A stretch of DNA of 9,150 nt, from positions 1 through 9,150 of the forward strand of contig JBILNK010000174.1 in the NCBI GenBank assembly GCA_044375105.1, read 5' to 3'. The notes under the pieces are model-generated. The model worked only from the letters and a program-made list of their open reading frames with translations, ran no database searches and had not been told where the DNA came from. Source of the stretch: JBIKLM01 sp044375105 (GTDB taxonomy: Bacteria; Planctomycetota; UBA1135; GCA-002686595). Positions 1-7,087 of the stretch are shown in pieces. Every line of letters begins with the position of its first letter. Position 1 is the first letter of the stretch. Both the position numbers and the translations under genes were made by a program.

Positions 1-356
1 AGGCTGGAGAGGTTCCCGGTGGCGCCGAAGGCTTGCAGCAGGCTGCGCGCCTGCTCGATGAAGAAATTGCAGTATTTGAAGAATCCGAGCAGCCCGAGGT
101 TGCCCAGCAGGCTGAGGCCCATCAGCAGCCGCCGCCGTGCGGGGCTCTGCGTGCGCTCCATCCCCAGGGCGAGGCCGTAATCCAGCAGGGTCGAGAAGGC
201 CATCAAGGCCAGGAAGCGCGCGTCCCAAGCTCCGTAGAACACGTAGCTGGCGATCAGCAGCAGCCAAACCCGAGCCCGCTCCCAGCGTGCCAGCGCCCAG
301 TAAGCGCTGAACACCACCAGGAAAAAGGCGACGAATACGGGGCTGTTGAAGAGCAC
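1..356 (-). CDS. MBOAT-family O-acyltransferase, N-terminal part (runs off left edge)
   Basis: The reverse strand encodes about 118 residues starting at a GTG and leaving the window at its left edge. The N-terminus reads VLFNSPVFVAFFLVVFSAYW, followed by a second hydrophobic stretch with VWLLLIASYVFYGAWD, a tract with FSTLLDYGLALGM, and LLGNLGLLGFFKYCNFF. This pattern (LFNS start, ASYxFYGxWD, LDY, GNLxxLGFFKYxNFF) is the characteristic N-terminal region of the AlgI/DltB-type membrane-bound O-acyltransferases, which move acyl groups, usually acetyl, across the membrane onto exported polysaccharides or teichoic acids. The catalytic histidine lies in the missing C-terminal half, so activity and substrate cannot be judged. 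The frame stays open upstream of the GTG, but homology of the LFNS start favours position 356. No good Shine-Dalgarno is visible; a run of seven C directly precedes the GTG. The hydrolase gene is upstream on the same strand, but 571 nt away. Confidence 0.9.
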   Translation of the reverse strand, partial: MLFNSPVFVAFFLVVFSAYWALARWERARVWLLLIASYVFYGAWDARFLALMAFSTLLDYGLALGMERTQSPARRRLLMGLSLLGNLGLLGFFKYCNFFIEQARSLLQAFGATGNLSS

Positions 357-927
357 GGGGGGGAGCGCGGCCGCGGCAGATCGATCGACGGCCCTGGCGA
401 GTCCAGGAGCCAGCGGCCCGATCGGGACCGACCATGCTCCCCGATGGTCCCGCGGGGGGCAAGCTAGGGTCCGGCCGCAGGCCCACGATCCCGGGGATCT
501 TGGCCGACGCGGTGCCTTCCCAAGCGGCGGGGTCAAGGCACGCCAGCCGGGTCCGCGCTGCGGATTCGCCCGTGCGGATGGGGCCTGCGCTCGCTGCAGC
601 CGGGATCCGCCGATCGCGGCGATGCTGGGAGCCCGACCTGCACGGCCCAAAGCGTGCCCGGATCCTCGTACCGACCGCCCCGCTTCGGGCCGGCGGTCCC
701 TCACGGCAGGGCGCGCCGCCGCTCCCGGACGGGGGCCGGCGGGGACTCCAAGACCCCACCCGCGGCGAGGCAGGCGTCGCCCCTCCGCGCCTTGCTCGCC
801 GGCGCGACGCGATCGGGGCCCGCCCAGAGCTAGCAGGGCCGGGTGGCGCTTCGGCCCGCTGCTTGGGTTGCACAGCGCCCGATCGTTGCTTGCCGACCGC
901 GCCTCGCGGCCGGGCGTCGAGCGCCCC
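357..927. other. Intergenic region without a convincing gene
   Basis: This 571-nt stretch lies between two reverse-strand genes. Open frames cross it on both strands, but none has a recognisable domain, and their composition (Arg/Pro/Gly/Ala-rich) is what random 70-75% G+C DNA gives. It presumably holds the 3' end of the hydrolase transcript and the promoter of the MBOAT gene, though no clear -35/-10 pair is visible. A run of seven G (357-363) abuts the MBOAT start. Short dyads such as GATCC-CGG-GGATC near 488-500 are present but are expected at this base composition. Confidence 0.5.
912..926 (-). terminator. Small GC hairpin just after the hydrolase stop codon
   Basis: GGGCG (912-916) and CGCCC (922-926) form a perfect 5-bp stem with a TCGAG loop, beginning 1 nt past the reverse-strand stop codon at 928-930. 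There is no T-tract, and short GC stems are common at this composition, so a terminator role is only a possibility. Confidence 0.25.
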
Positions 928-3237
928 TCAGGGCACCAGCGTGACCGCCACCGGCTCCGTCGCCAGCGAGACGCTCTCGCTGCCCGGAATGTCGATCACG
1001 ACGCAGGCGTGGTGCAGGGTTACGCCCGCCAGGGCCGGGCTGAGGCCCGGCGGCAGGGTCAGGTCGATGTCCGCCTCGCCCCGCGCGTCGAGGACGCCCA
1101 GGGAGTTCACCAGGATCTGTCCGTTGGGGACGGTCAGGGTGTAGTCGGTCCAGGCGTCGTACACCAGCTGGAGCAGGATCCCGTCGATCAGCAGGCCGGG
1201 CGCGGTGCCGCTGGCCGAACCGAGGGTCCAATACAGCTTGCCGGCGAAGGCCGCCGAGGTCCGCAGCGCCAGCCGCTGGACCCCGCCGCTCGTCAGGGAC
1301 AGGTTGTCGAAGTCGCCGGCCAGCAGCCGTTCGATGCGCACCCGCACGCCGGTCCCGGCGACTTCGACCGCAGGCACGGTCAAGAGCCCGTCCGGGTCGG
1401 TCCACAGCAGGTCGCTGTCCAGCAGGCTGCCGTCGCTGATGCGCTCGACCGTGTACCGGTAGGCCAGATTGGGCAATTGCTCGAACTGCTGGCAGCGCCG
1501 GGGTGTCACGTCGATGAACTGCACCACCAAGTTCTTGGGGCGCAGGGACACCTGCCAGACGCCGGGCTGGTCGATCGGGGCGCCATCCCAGGGCTGCCAG
1601 CTGGCCGACCAGTCGATGTGCCGGTTGTAGGAGCCCACCTGGGTCGGCGGGATGCTCAGGTTTCCGCTGCCGCCCGAGAAGCCCGGCAGGGTCTCGTTCC
1701 GCACGGCCTTGAAAGCGCTGTAGGGCACGGTACCGATCTTGTCCAGGGCCCCAGGGAGCAGCGAGATGTTCGAGGAGTTATGGCCGGCGCTCAGGACGTC
1801 CCCGGACCAGCAGGTGGCCGCCGCATCCAGCAGCCCGTAGCAGGGCTGCCCTTGGGTGCTCCATTCGATGACCGTGTCCAGGGTCCCGTGGTCCACGCCG
1901 ATGGGGACGAACTGATCGCCCCGCCGGATCTGCAAGGTCTGCTGGTGATTGGCCCAATCGAAGGCCGGCTCGCCGTCGAAGGCGTCCAAGTGGCCGGCGA
2001 TCAGCGGGTCCCCGCCGTTGTCGATCGGGTTCTGGTTGCTGATCTTGCCCCACTTGACCTCGACGTCCGACTTCCAGCTCGTTCCGCCGCCGTCGCCGCT
2101 GGTCAGGTAGTTGGTCATCGGCTGGCTGGCGTGGGCCCCGGTGAAGTAATCGGGATAGCGCAGGGCCAGGGCCAGGGCGCCGCTGCCGCCCATGGAGTGG
2201 CCATCGACGAACAGCCGCTGCTCGTCGATCTGGCCCAGGAACTGCCCTTCTCGGCGCAGGTCCTCGATCATCCGGATCACCCGTTGTTCAGTGAAGTTCT
2301 CGATCACCTTTCCGGCCGGGACGTCCAGGCTGGCCCGGTAGTCGTGATCGCGGGCGCAGCCGAACCACCAGGAATTGCCCGGGTCGATCGGGTAGATGCG
2401 GAAGGCATCGCACCAGTCCGGGTCGGGCACGAAAGTGAGCGGCCGGGCCAGCAGGCCGCTGAAGCCGTGCAGCTCGACCACGATCGGATGGGTGCCCGCC
2501 GGCCCGCCGCCGCAGGCCAGGTCATCCGGCGGCACCACGGCGTAGGTGTAGGCGTATTGGATCGCGTTCGCGACGCTGGGATCCTGGGGGTCGAGCCCGT
2601 AGAACTCGTTGTAGACGTTGGGCGCGATGAAGGTCGGGTTGCAGCGCCGCAGGTCGAGGTACTGGGTGAAGATCAGGACCTTGTTGTTGACGATCACCTT
2701 GCTGCGCACGGGGCGCGGCGGGTTGATCTGTTCGGCGACGGGGCCCACGGAATTCCCCGGGCCGAAGTCCTGCAGGTTCTCCACCCCCAGGCCGTCCACG
2801 CTGGTGACCGCGTAGTAGCCCGAGCCCGAGCTGCCGCCGCCGAAGTCGTCCTCGGCCAGGGTCCAGACCAGCAGCCCGGTGCCGGCGGCCAGCTCGGGTC
2901 CGTTGTTCACGATCACGAAGCGCTCGTGGTAGCGCGGTTGCCAGGTGGCCGTGGTCGACTTGTAGTAGCGGTCGGCGAGAAACTCGCTGGATCCGGGCCA
3001 CAGCTCCTGGAGCAGGGTCGCCTGGGCCAGGGTCTGGGAGTCGATCGGCTGGTCGTGCCTGTAGATCCGGAAGTGGTCGACCGCCGGGTCGGCCGCCTCG
3101 CTGAAGGTCACGAAGGTCTGACCGCTGCGGTGCTCGGCCAGCAGGCCGGTGGGCTGGGTCGGGAGCTGGGCCAAGCTCGGCCGGGCCAGGGCAAAGGCCC
3201 AGACCAGCAGCAGGCTCCAAAATTGGCGGCGGTTCAT
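928..3237 (-). CDS. Secreted alpha/beta-hydrolase (esterase/depolymerase-like) with C-terminal beta domain
   Basis: The protein has 769 residues from the ATG at 3237. A TTG at 3273 would add 12 residues, but the ATG places MNRR directly before a hydrophobic core ending ARPSLA, a good Sec signal peptide, so I prefer it. Residues about 25-60 (LPTQPTGLLAEHRSGQTFVT, then DHFRIYRHD) look like a fibronectin-III-type strand pattern. The hydrolase core has an oxyanion-region ELHGFSG (about 254-260), the nucleophile elbow GHSMGG with Ser348, then HGTLD with Asp454 and AGHN with His486. That order and spacing fit the feruloyl-esterase/PHB-depolymerase-like branch of the fold; the triad is inferred by motif. 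Cysteines at about 466 and 476 could form a disulfide. The last 110 residues (GSASGTAPG, then LPPGLSPALAGVTLHHA) form a beta-rich domain I have seen ending many secreted planctomycete proteins. Likely substrates are extracellular esters, but specificity cannot be told. No Shine-Dalgarno is visible. Confidence 0.88.
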   Translation of the reverse strand: MNRRQFWSLLLVWAFALARPSLAQLPTQPTGLLAEHRSGQTFVTFSEAADPAVDHFRIYRHDQPIDSQTLAQATLLQELWPGSSEFLADRYYKSTTATWQPRYHERFVIVNNGPELAAGTGLLVWTLAEDDFGGGSSGSGYYAVTSVDGLGVENLQDFGPGNSVGPVAEQINPPRPVRSKVIVNNKVLIFTQYLDLRRCNPTFIAPNVYNEFYGLDPQDPSVANAIQYAYTYAVVPPDDLACGGGPAGTHPIVVELHGFSGLLARPLTFVPDPDWCDAFRIYPIDPGNSWWFGCARDHDYRASLDVPAGKVIENFTEQRVIRMIEDLRREGQFLGQIDEQRLFVDGHSMGGSGALALALRYPDYFTGAHASQPMTNYLTSGDGGGTSWKSDVEVKWGKISNQNPIDNGGDPLIAGHLDAFDGEPAFDWANHQQTLQIRRGDQFVPIGVDHGTLDTVIEWSTQGQPCYGLLDAAATCWSGDVLSAGHNSSNISLLPGALDKIGTVPYSAFKAVRNETLPGFSGGSGNLSIPPTQVGSYNRHIDWSASWQPWDGAPIDQPGVWQVSLRPKNLVVQFIDVTPRRCQQFEQLPNLAYRYTVERISDGSLLDSDLLWTDPDGLLTVPAVEVAGTGVRVRIERLLAGDFDNLSLTSGGVQRLALRTSAAFAGKLYWTLGSASGTAPGLLIDGILLQLVYDAWTDYTLTVPNGQILVNSLGVLDARGEADIDLTLPPGLSPALAGVTLHHACVVIDIPGSESVSLATEPVAVTLVP

Positions 3238-3657
3238 CGCGGGGCCGTCGGGCGGGACGGGCTTGGGACGCAAGGAGGTTGTAAAGTGGATCCGAAAAAG
3301 CGGATTCCTGCTCGTGTTCCGCCGGTCGATGCCCCCGACGGAAGCCTGCCCTATAAAGTGCCGTCGCGCGGCCTCGGGGGACGGAAAGCTGGTTTTTTTC
3401 TGGATCCGGTCCTGGATTAGAACGGCAGCGGAGACCGTGGGCCGCCAGGGGGCGGGTCCTAGGGTCTAGATCCGGCCAAATTGGCAGGCATCTCGAGGAA
3501 ACTCGGATTTGCCCGCAGGAGCCGGCTGGCGCGGTGCTCAGGGGCTGGGCGTCCGGGTGGCGGGCGAGGGCGAGGCCTGCGGGAATCGGGCCCGAGCTGG
3601 GCACCGTCTGGGCGCCCCCCCGGGGACGCTGCAGGCCTCGGGCACTAAGTTCAGAGA
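3238..3657. other. Divergent intergenic region between hydrolase and pseudouridine synthase
   Basis: This 420-nt gap must contain the promoters of both flanking genes, as they are transcribed away from each other. It has the most AT-rich patches of this part of the window (around 3280-3310, 3350-3362 and 3388-3420, including a run of seven T at 3392-3398). The reverse strand contains CACTTTATAGGG (around 3350-3361), which could include a -10-like element about 115 nt before the hydrolase start, but I find no matching -35. No ORF with recognisable similarity lies here. Confidence 0.5.
3288..3307 (-). other. Hairpin in the probable 5' leader of the hydrolase gene
   Basis: GGATCCG (3288-3294) pairs with CGGATTC (3301-3307) through seven pairs, one of them G-T, enclosing a 6-nt A-rich loop (AAAAAG on the + strand, CTTTTT on the reverse strand). 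It sits about 50 nt upstream of the reverse-strand ATG. It may be a leader structure or chance; there is no second copy to support a function. Confidence 0.2.
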
Positions 3658-4374
3658 GTGAAAACGCTGGAGCGCACGCTCTCTCGGCTCGGGATCGGCT
3701 CCCGGACCCAGGCGGAGGGCTGGATCCGGGCGGGCCGGGTGAGCGTGGATGGCCGGGTCTGCCGGGATCCGGCCCGCTGGGTGGACCCGCAGCGGCACAC
3801 GCTCCTGCTCGACGGCCGCCCCCTGACCCGGGCTGAGCCCCTGACCCTGCGCCTGTTCAAACCCAAGGGGCTGTTGACCTCCTTCGGCGATCCCCAGGGT
3901 CGGCCGACGGTCTACGACCTGCTGGCGGATTGCCCGGCCTGGGTCTTCCCCGTCGGCCGTCTGGACCAGGACACCTCCGGCCTGCTGCTGCTGACCAACC
4001 AGACCGATCTGGCCGAGGCGATCACCAACCCGGCCTCCCAGCTCTGGAAGCGCTATCGGGTCCGCACCCGGGCGCCCCTCGAGGAGGCAGACCTCGAGCG
4101 GCTGCGGCAGGGGATGCTGCTGGACGATGGCCCGACCCGCCCGGCGCGGGCCGAATGGGTGCACCGCTACCGGGGCTACTCGGTGATCGACCTGTCGATC
4201 TGCGAGGGTCGCAACCGGCAGGTGCGGCGCATGTTCAGGGCCCTGGGCAATGGCGTCCGGGAGCTGCGGCGCATGGCCATCGGACCGCTCGAGCTGGGCG
4301 ACCAGCGCAGCGGGACCTGGCGCCGGGTGACCCCGGGCGAACTGGCCGAACTGCGCCGCGCTCTGGGAAACTGA
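3658..4374 (+). CDS. S4-domain pseudouridine synthase, RsuA/RluB family
   Basis: This 238-residue cytoplasmic enzyme is predicted to isomerise a specific uridine of ribosomal RNA to pseudouridine. Residues 1-50 form an S4 RNA-binding domain (LSRLGIGSRTQAEGWIRAGR, then VSVDG). The catalytic domain follows with FKPKG (67-71), the family signature GRLDQDTSGLLLLTN (100-114) in which Asp103 is the expected catalytic aspartate, KRYRV (131-135), and EGRNRQVRRM (183-192). All key motifs are intact and the length matches RsuA (about 230) and is shorter than RluB (about 290). Whether the target is 16S or 23S rRNA cannot be decided, so I give no symbol. The start is GTG at 3658. An in-frame TAA lies 12 nt upstream, so no longer start is possible, and the S4 motif begins within the first ten codons, so a much later one is unlikely. 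The Shine-Dalgarno is weak (AGAG directly before the start). It is divergent from the hydrolase and convergent with the protease gene, hence probably monocistronic. Confidence 0.95.
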   Translation: MKTLERTLSRLGIGSRTQAEGWIRAGRVSVDGRVCRDPARWVDPQRHTLLLDGRPLTRAEPLTLRLFKPKGLLTSFGDPQGRPTVYDLLADCPAWVFPVGRLDQDTSGLLLLTNQTDLAEAITNPASQLWKRYRVRTRAPLEEADLERLRQGMLLDDGPTRPARAEWVHRYRGYSVIDLSICEGRNRQVRRMFRALGNGVRELRRMAIGPLELGDQRSGTWRRVTPGELAELRRALGN

Positions 4375-4392
4375 CCGGTTGAGAAAAATCGA

Positions 4393-4418
4393 CTCGGGCT
4401 GCGCCCGGGCCACCCGAG
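4393..4418 (+). terminator. Possible terminator hairpin after the pseudouridine synthase
   Basis: CTCGGG (4393-4398) and CCCGAG (4413-4418) are exact complements. Alternatively CGGGC-TGC-GCCCG (4395-4407) makes a tight triloop hairpin. The structure starts 18 nt after the stop codon. There is no following T-tract, so intrinsic termination is uncertain. Confidence 0.3.
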
Positions 4419-4532
4419 CAATCCGTCCGGTGCCCCGGGGCGGCCAGCGGGCCAGCCCAGGGGCAGGCAGCGGGGCGGTCCTCGATCCCAGCGGCTGCCT
4501 GAGCCGGCCTCGGCGGCTTGCCCGCCTAGGAG

Positions 4533-4574
4533 GGCCAGGGCCGGAGCCGAGCCTGGTGCACCTCGGCCCTGGCC
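4533..4574. terminator. 11-bp perfect inverted repeat, probable bidirectional terminator
   Basis: GGCCAGGGCCG (4533-4543) and CGGCCCTGGCC (4564-4574) are perfect complements around a 20-nt spacer that itself contains the palindrome GGTGCACC (4555-4562). The element is almost exactly centred between the stop codons of the two convergent genes, 158 nt from one and 157 nt from the other, as a shared bidirectional terminator could be. The same 11-bp arm recurs in the hairpin at 7563-7595. No T-tract flanks it on either side. Confidence 0.4.
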
Positions 4575-4731
4575 GCCGGTCCCGCTGGAGCCGGCGGATG
4601 CCCGCTCGCTCAGCACATCGGGGCCGCCCCGGACCCTCAGACCGCCGCCCGGCCGGCGGCACCCCAAGCGTGCGGCCGGCACCCTCGGGCGATGCCTGGG
4701 GGGGCCGCCGCTGCCTGCCGCCGGCGTCGGA

Positions 4732-6246
4732 TCAGTCGCGCTGCTCGACGACCACGTAGGAGATTCGGCCGGAGCGCTCGATCTTGAGCAGCGCGCTGTT
4801 GTCGCCCGCGCGCAGGGCTTCGCGCAGCTCGAGCAGGCTGCCGACCGGCTGGCGATCGACCTCCAGCAGGACATCCTCTGGCCGCAGCCCCGCGCGAGCC
4901 GCCGGGGAGCCGGGGGCCACCTGAGTCACCAGCAGGCCGCGGGTGGCGCTGGTCCCGAGCTCGCGGGCCAGCTCCGGGGTCAAGGGATCCACGGTCAAGC
5001 CCAGGGGCGCCGGGACCTGCTCGATCAAGCCGCCGCGTGCAGCGGCCACATCCGCCGGGCGGCGCGCCAGGATCAAGCGCGCCTTGGCCAGCTCCCCATC
5101 GCGCAGGTATTCCAGCTCGACCTCGTCGCCCGGGCGCTTGGCCCCGACCGCATTCAGCAGGGTCCGATTGCTCGCGAGCGGGCGGCCGTCGAGGCGGGTC
5201 AGGATGTCGCCCGAGCGCAGGCCGGCCTTGGCCGCCGGGGTGTCCGCGATCACTTCGCTGACCAGCACCCCACCCCCCTGGTGGCCGAACCTGGCCGCCA
5301 GTTCACGGGTCAGGGGCTGCATCGAAACCCCGAGCCAGCCCCGCTCCACCCGGCCCCGTTCGATCAGGTCCCGGGCGACCTTCTCGGCCAGGTGGGCGGG
5401 GATCGCGAAGCTGATGCCGTCGCTGCCGCCGTTGCTGGTGCGGATCGCCGAGTTGACCCCCAGGACGCGGCCCTCCAGATCCACCAGCGGTCCCCCGGAG
5501 TTGCCCGGATTGATCGCCGCGTCGGTTTGGATGAAGTCCTCGTAGGTGTTGAGGCCCACGTCGCCCCGCCCGAGCGCGCTGACGACCCCGGCGGTGACCG
5601 TGTGCTCGAGTCCGTAGGGGTTGCCCACGGCGACCACCCATTCCCCTGGCTGCAAGGTCAGCGAATCGCCGAAGCTGGCGCTGGGCAGGTCCCGGGCCGC
5701 AACCCGGATCACAGCCAGGTCGCTGTCGGGATCGCTGGCCACCAGCTCCGCGCTCAGCTTCTGGCCGTCAGCGAAGGAAACCTCCATCTGGGTGGCCCCG
5801 GCGACGACGTGGTTGTTGGTCAGGATGTAGCCGTCGGAGCGCACCACGAAGCCGCTGCCCTGTCCGCGTCGCTCCGGGATCTCGAAGGGCATCGGCTCAT
5901 TCGGCGCCAGCCCGAGAAAGCGACGCAGCTGCTCGCTGGGATCCAGCGGCGCGAACCCTTGCGCTCCCGGTGCGTTGACCGCTTCTTGGACCGTGGCGAT
6001 CGACACGACCGTGGGTGAGATGCGCGCCACGGCGCTCCGGAAGGCATTGGACAGGGAGCGCGCCACGGCGATGTCCTGGGCATCGGCCAGGGGCGCGCTG
6101 GGCGGCCCCTCGCCGCTGCCCCCGGAGGCCACGGCGCGACCGGGAAGCGTCAGCGAGGGCAGCAGGAGGCCGATGCCGCTCGCCAGGGCGGCCAGGGACA
6201 GGGTAGGGACCAGCAGGGAGGGCAGGCGGATTCGGCGGGTCTGCAT
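4732..6246 (-). CDS. degP: DegP/HtrA-type periplasmic serine protease with two PDZ domains
   Basis: This 504-residue trypsin-like protease is predicted to degrade or chaperone misfolded envelope proteins. MQTRRIRLPS is followed by a hydrophobic segment (about 11-34), a signal peptide or membrane anchor, then a Gly/Ser/Pro linker to about 55. The protease domain (about 66-295) carries the full triad: His146 in TNNHVV, Asp176 in SDPDSDLAVI, and Ser250 in NPGNSGGPL. PDZ1 spans roughly 300-395 (GWLGVSMQPLT, then AAKAGLRSGDILTRLDG) and PDZ2 about 412-500 (LGLTVDPLT, then AARAGLRPEDVLLEVD). Order, length and motifs match Do-family DegP/DegQ/MucD proteins; I cannot separate these subtypes. A Q-linker-like insert at about 88-126 (the LA-loop region) precedes the GxGSGF motif, as in DegP. 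The ATG at 6246 has no clear Shine-Dalgarno; GAGGAAA lies about 25 nt upstream, too far to serve it. The gene is divergent from the HPP gene, and extracytoplasmic stress control is usual for the family but no sigma-E-type box is evident. Confidence 0.97.
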   Translation of the reverse strand: MQTRRIRLPSLLVPTLSLAALASGIGLLLPSLTLPGRAVASGGSGEGPPSAPLADAQDIAVARSLSNAFRSAVARISPTVVSIATVQEAVNAPGAQGFAPLDPSEQLRRFLGLAPNEPMPFEIPERRGQGSGFVVRSDGYILTNNHVVAGATQMEVSFADGQKLSAELVASDPDSDLAVIRVAARDLPSASFGDSLTLQPGEWVVAVGNPYGLEHTVTAGVVSALGRGDVGLNTYEDFIQTDAAINPGNSGGPLVDLEGRVLGVNSAIRTSNGGSDGISFAIPAHLAEKVARDLIERGRVERGWLGVSMQPLTRELAARFGHQGGGVLVSEVIADTPAAKAGLRSGDILTRLDGRPLASNRTLLNAVGAKRPGDEVELEYLRDGELAKARLILARRPADVAAARGGLIEQVPAPLGLTVDPLTPELARELGTSATRGLLVTQVAPGSPAARAGLRPEDVLLEVDRQPVGSLLELREALRAGDNSALLKIERSGRISYVVVEQRD

Positions 6247-6316
6247 GGTGAGCGCGGTTGCGGAGCGGTTTCCTCGGTAAAAGATCCCGCCTGGTTACGG
6301 GCTGCGGCCAGCGGCG
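6247..6316. promoter_or_regulatory. Short divergent promoter region between degP and the HPP gene
   Basis: Only 70 nt separate the ATG of the protease (reverse strand) from the TTG of the HPP protein (forward strand), so both promoters must overlap here or extend into the neighbouring genes. I see no good -10/-35 match; GGTAAAAGATC around 6277-6286 is the only AT-richer stretch. If the true HPP start is one of the later TTG codons, the gap is up to about 170 nt. Confidence 0.4.
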
Positions 6317-6928
6317 TTGGATTCGGGCCTTGAGCGCCGCTGGAGCAGACGACAAACTGCCCCCTTGGCAGCCCAAGAAATCCTTTCCAGCCCCCCTCAA
6401 TCAGCCCCTGATCGCTTGCGCGCCAGCCTCGGCGCTGGCCTGGCGATCGCGCTGGTCGGTGGAATCGCCTTGTGGGTCCGGGCCCCGCTGCTGTTTCCCG
6501 CCATCGGGGCCAGCGCCTTCCTGGCCTGCGCCCATCCCGGCGCGCCCTTCTCGGCGCCCCGCAACGCGCTCTGCGGCCATGCCATCGGGCTGGTCTCGGG
6601 CAGCCTCGGCGCCGGGCTGCTCGGGGTCGCCCGCGACCACCCCTGGCTCGTCCAGACGGACCCCTGGCGGGCGGTTGCCTCCTGTTCCCTCGCCTTGGCT
6701 TGCTCCACTTGGGGCATGCAGATCTTGCGGGCAGGGCACCCGCCGGCTGGTGCCACCACCCTGATCTTCGGCTGCGGCCTGATGGGGGGCTGGCGCGATG
6801 CCCTGGCAGTCCTCGCGTCGGTGATCACGTTGATCACTTTTTCAAGGTTTTTGCATCGCTTCAGCGGAGCTGGGTTCCCGCTCTGGGACCCGATTCTCCC
6901 GAAGAACCGCGGAAATGGCGGCAGTTAG
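6317..6928 (+). CDS. HPP-family integral membrane protein
   Basis: The 203-residue product matches the HPP family, small inner-membrane proteins of about 160-200 residues with four predicted helices, named for the HPP motif. Helices are visible at about 37-56 (AGLAIALVGGIALWV), 57-75 (LLFPAIGASAFLACA), 86-104 (GHAIGLVSGSLGAGLLGV), about 119-136, and 144-176. Conserved elements are PAIGASA (61-67), PRNALCGH (81-88, family PRN..GH) and HPPAGATTL (141-149). Some family members have been linked to nitrite transport into chloroplasts; the role of bacterial members is largely unknown, so I do not assign a substrate. The start is uncertain: no in-frame ATG or GTG lies before the first helix, an in-frame TAA occurs at 6278, and TTG at 6317, 6365 and 6416 are the options. 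Residues 1-33 look poorly conserved, so a later TTG is quite possible. No clear Shine-Dalgarno is present. Confidence 0.85.
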   Translation: MDSGLERRWSRRQTAPLAAQEILSSPPQSAPDRLRASLGAGLAIALVGGIALWVRAPLLFPAIGASAFLACAHPGAPFSAPRNALCGHAIGLVSGSLGAGLLGVARDHPWLVQTDPWRAVASCSLALACSTWGMQILRAGHPPAGATTLIFGCGLMGGWRDALAVLASVITLITFSRFLHRFSGAGFPLWDPILPKNRGNGGS

Positions 6929-6947
6929 TGCGGTCTTCTTCGGCACT
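6927..6947 (+). terminator. Weak hairpin overlapping the HPP stop codon
   Basis: AGTGC (6927-6931) and GCACT (6943-6947) are complementary around an 11-nt loop, with a T-rich but interrupted tract downstream (GGCATTTTCTCGATTTCTT, 6951-6969). The stem is short and starts inside the stop codon, so terminator function is tentative. Confidence 0.25.
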
Positions 6948-7012
6948 CTAGGGCATTTTCTCGATTTCTTGTCCAAGTTGTGTTGCTGGTGACCGCCGAT
7001 TTGGGGAAAATT

Positions 7013-7031
7013 CAGTGAAGAATCCTCACTG
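7013..7031 (+). promoter_or_regulatory. 6-bp dyad upstream of the DNA-binding protein gene
   Basis: CAGTGA (7013-7018) and TCACTG (7026-7031) are exact inverted repeats around AGAATCC, 56 nt before the ATG at 7088, within an AT-richer stretch (about 6950-7075) that should contain the promoter. It could be an operator or a leader hairpin. A dyad with the same GAATCCT core in its loop occurs at 8573-8591. Confidence 0.3.
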
Positions 7032-7087
7032 TGGCCGACTAGGATCCACGTCCGGCTGAAACAAATCAGCCAAGTCCCTGACTCCTC

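Larger units (their letters stand above)
4375..4731. other. Convergent intergenic region
   Basis: This 357-nt region separates two genes that end towards each other. It is very GC-rich, has no recognisable coding content on either strand, and contains two terminator-like dyads listed separately, plus a run of seven G at 4697-4703. It is long for a convergent gap that needs to hold only terminators. Confidence 0.5.

Noticed and set aside
434..1144. A forward open frame starting near the MBOAT gene
   Set aside because: The product is Arg/Pro/Ala-rich without a domain and overlaps the 3' end of the hydrolase gene in antisense. I see no Shine-Dalgarno.
2161..2178. Repeated CAGGGC units
   Set aside because: They lie inside the hydrolase gene and encode an Ala-Leu-Ala-Leu-Ala helix with preferred GC-rich codons, so no separate repeat element is needed.
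346..3420. A forward open frame of over 1000 codons
   Set aside because: It is antisense to the hydrolase over nearly its whole length. Its product is dominated by Gln, His, Val, Gly and Arg repeats without any domain, signal or conserved motif, whereas the reverse frame encodes a signal peptide and a catalytic triad. Long antisense frames are expected in high-G+C DNA.
3538..4662. A reverse open frame of 374 codons opposite the pseudouridine synthase
   Set aside because: The forward strand encodes every RsuA-family motif. The reverse product has only low-complexity Arg/Gly/Pro/Gln composition and extends into the convergent intergenic region.
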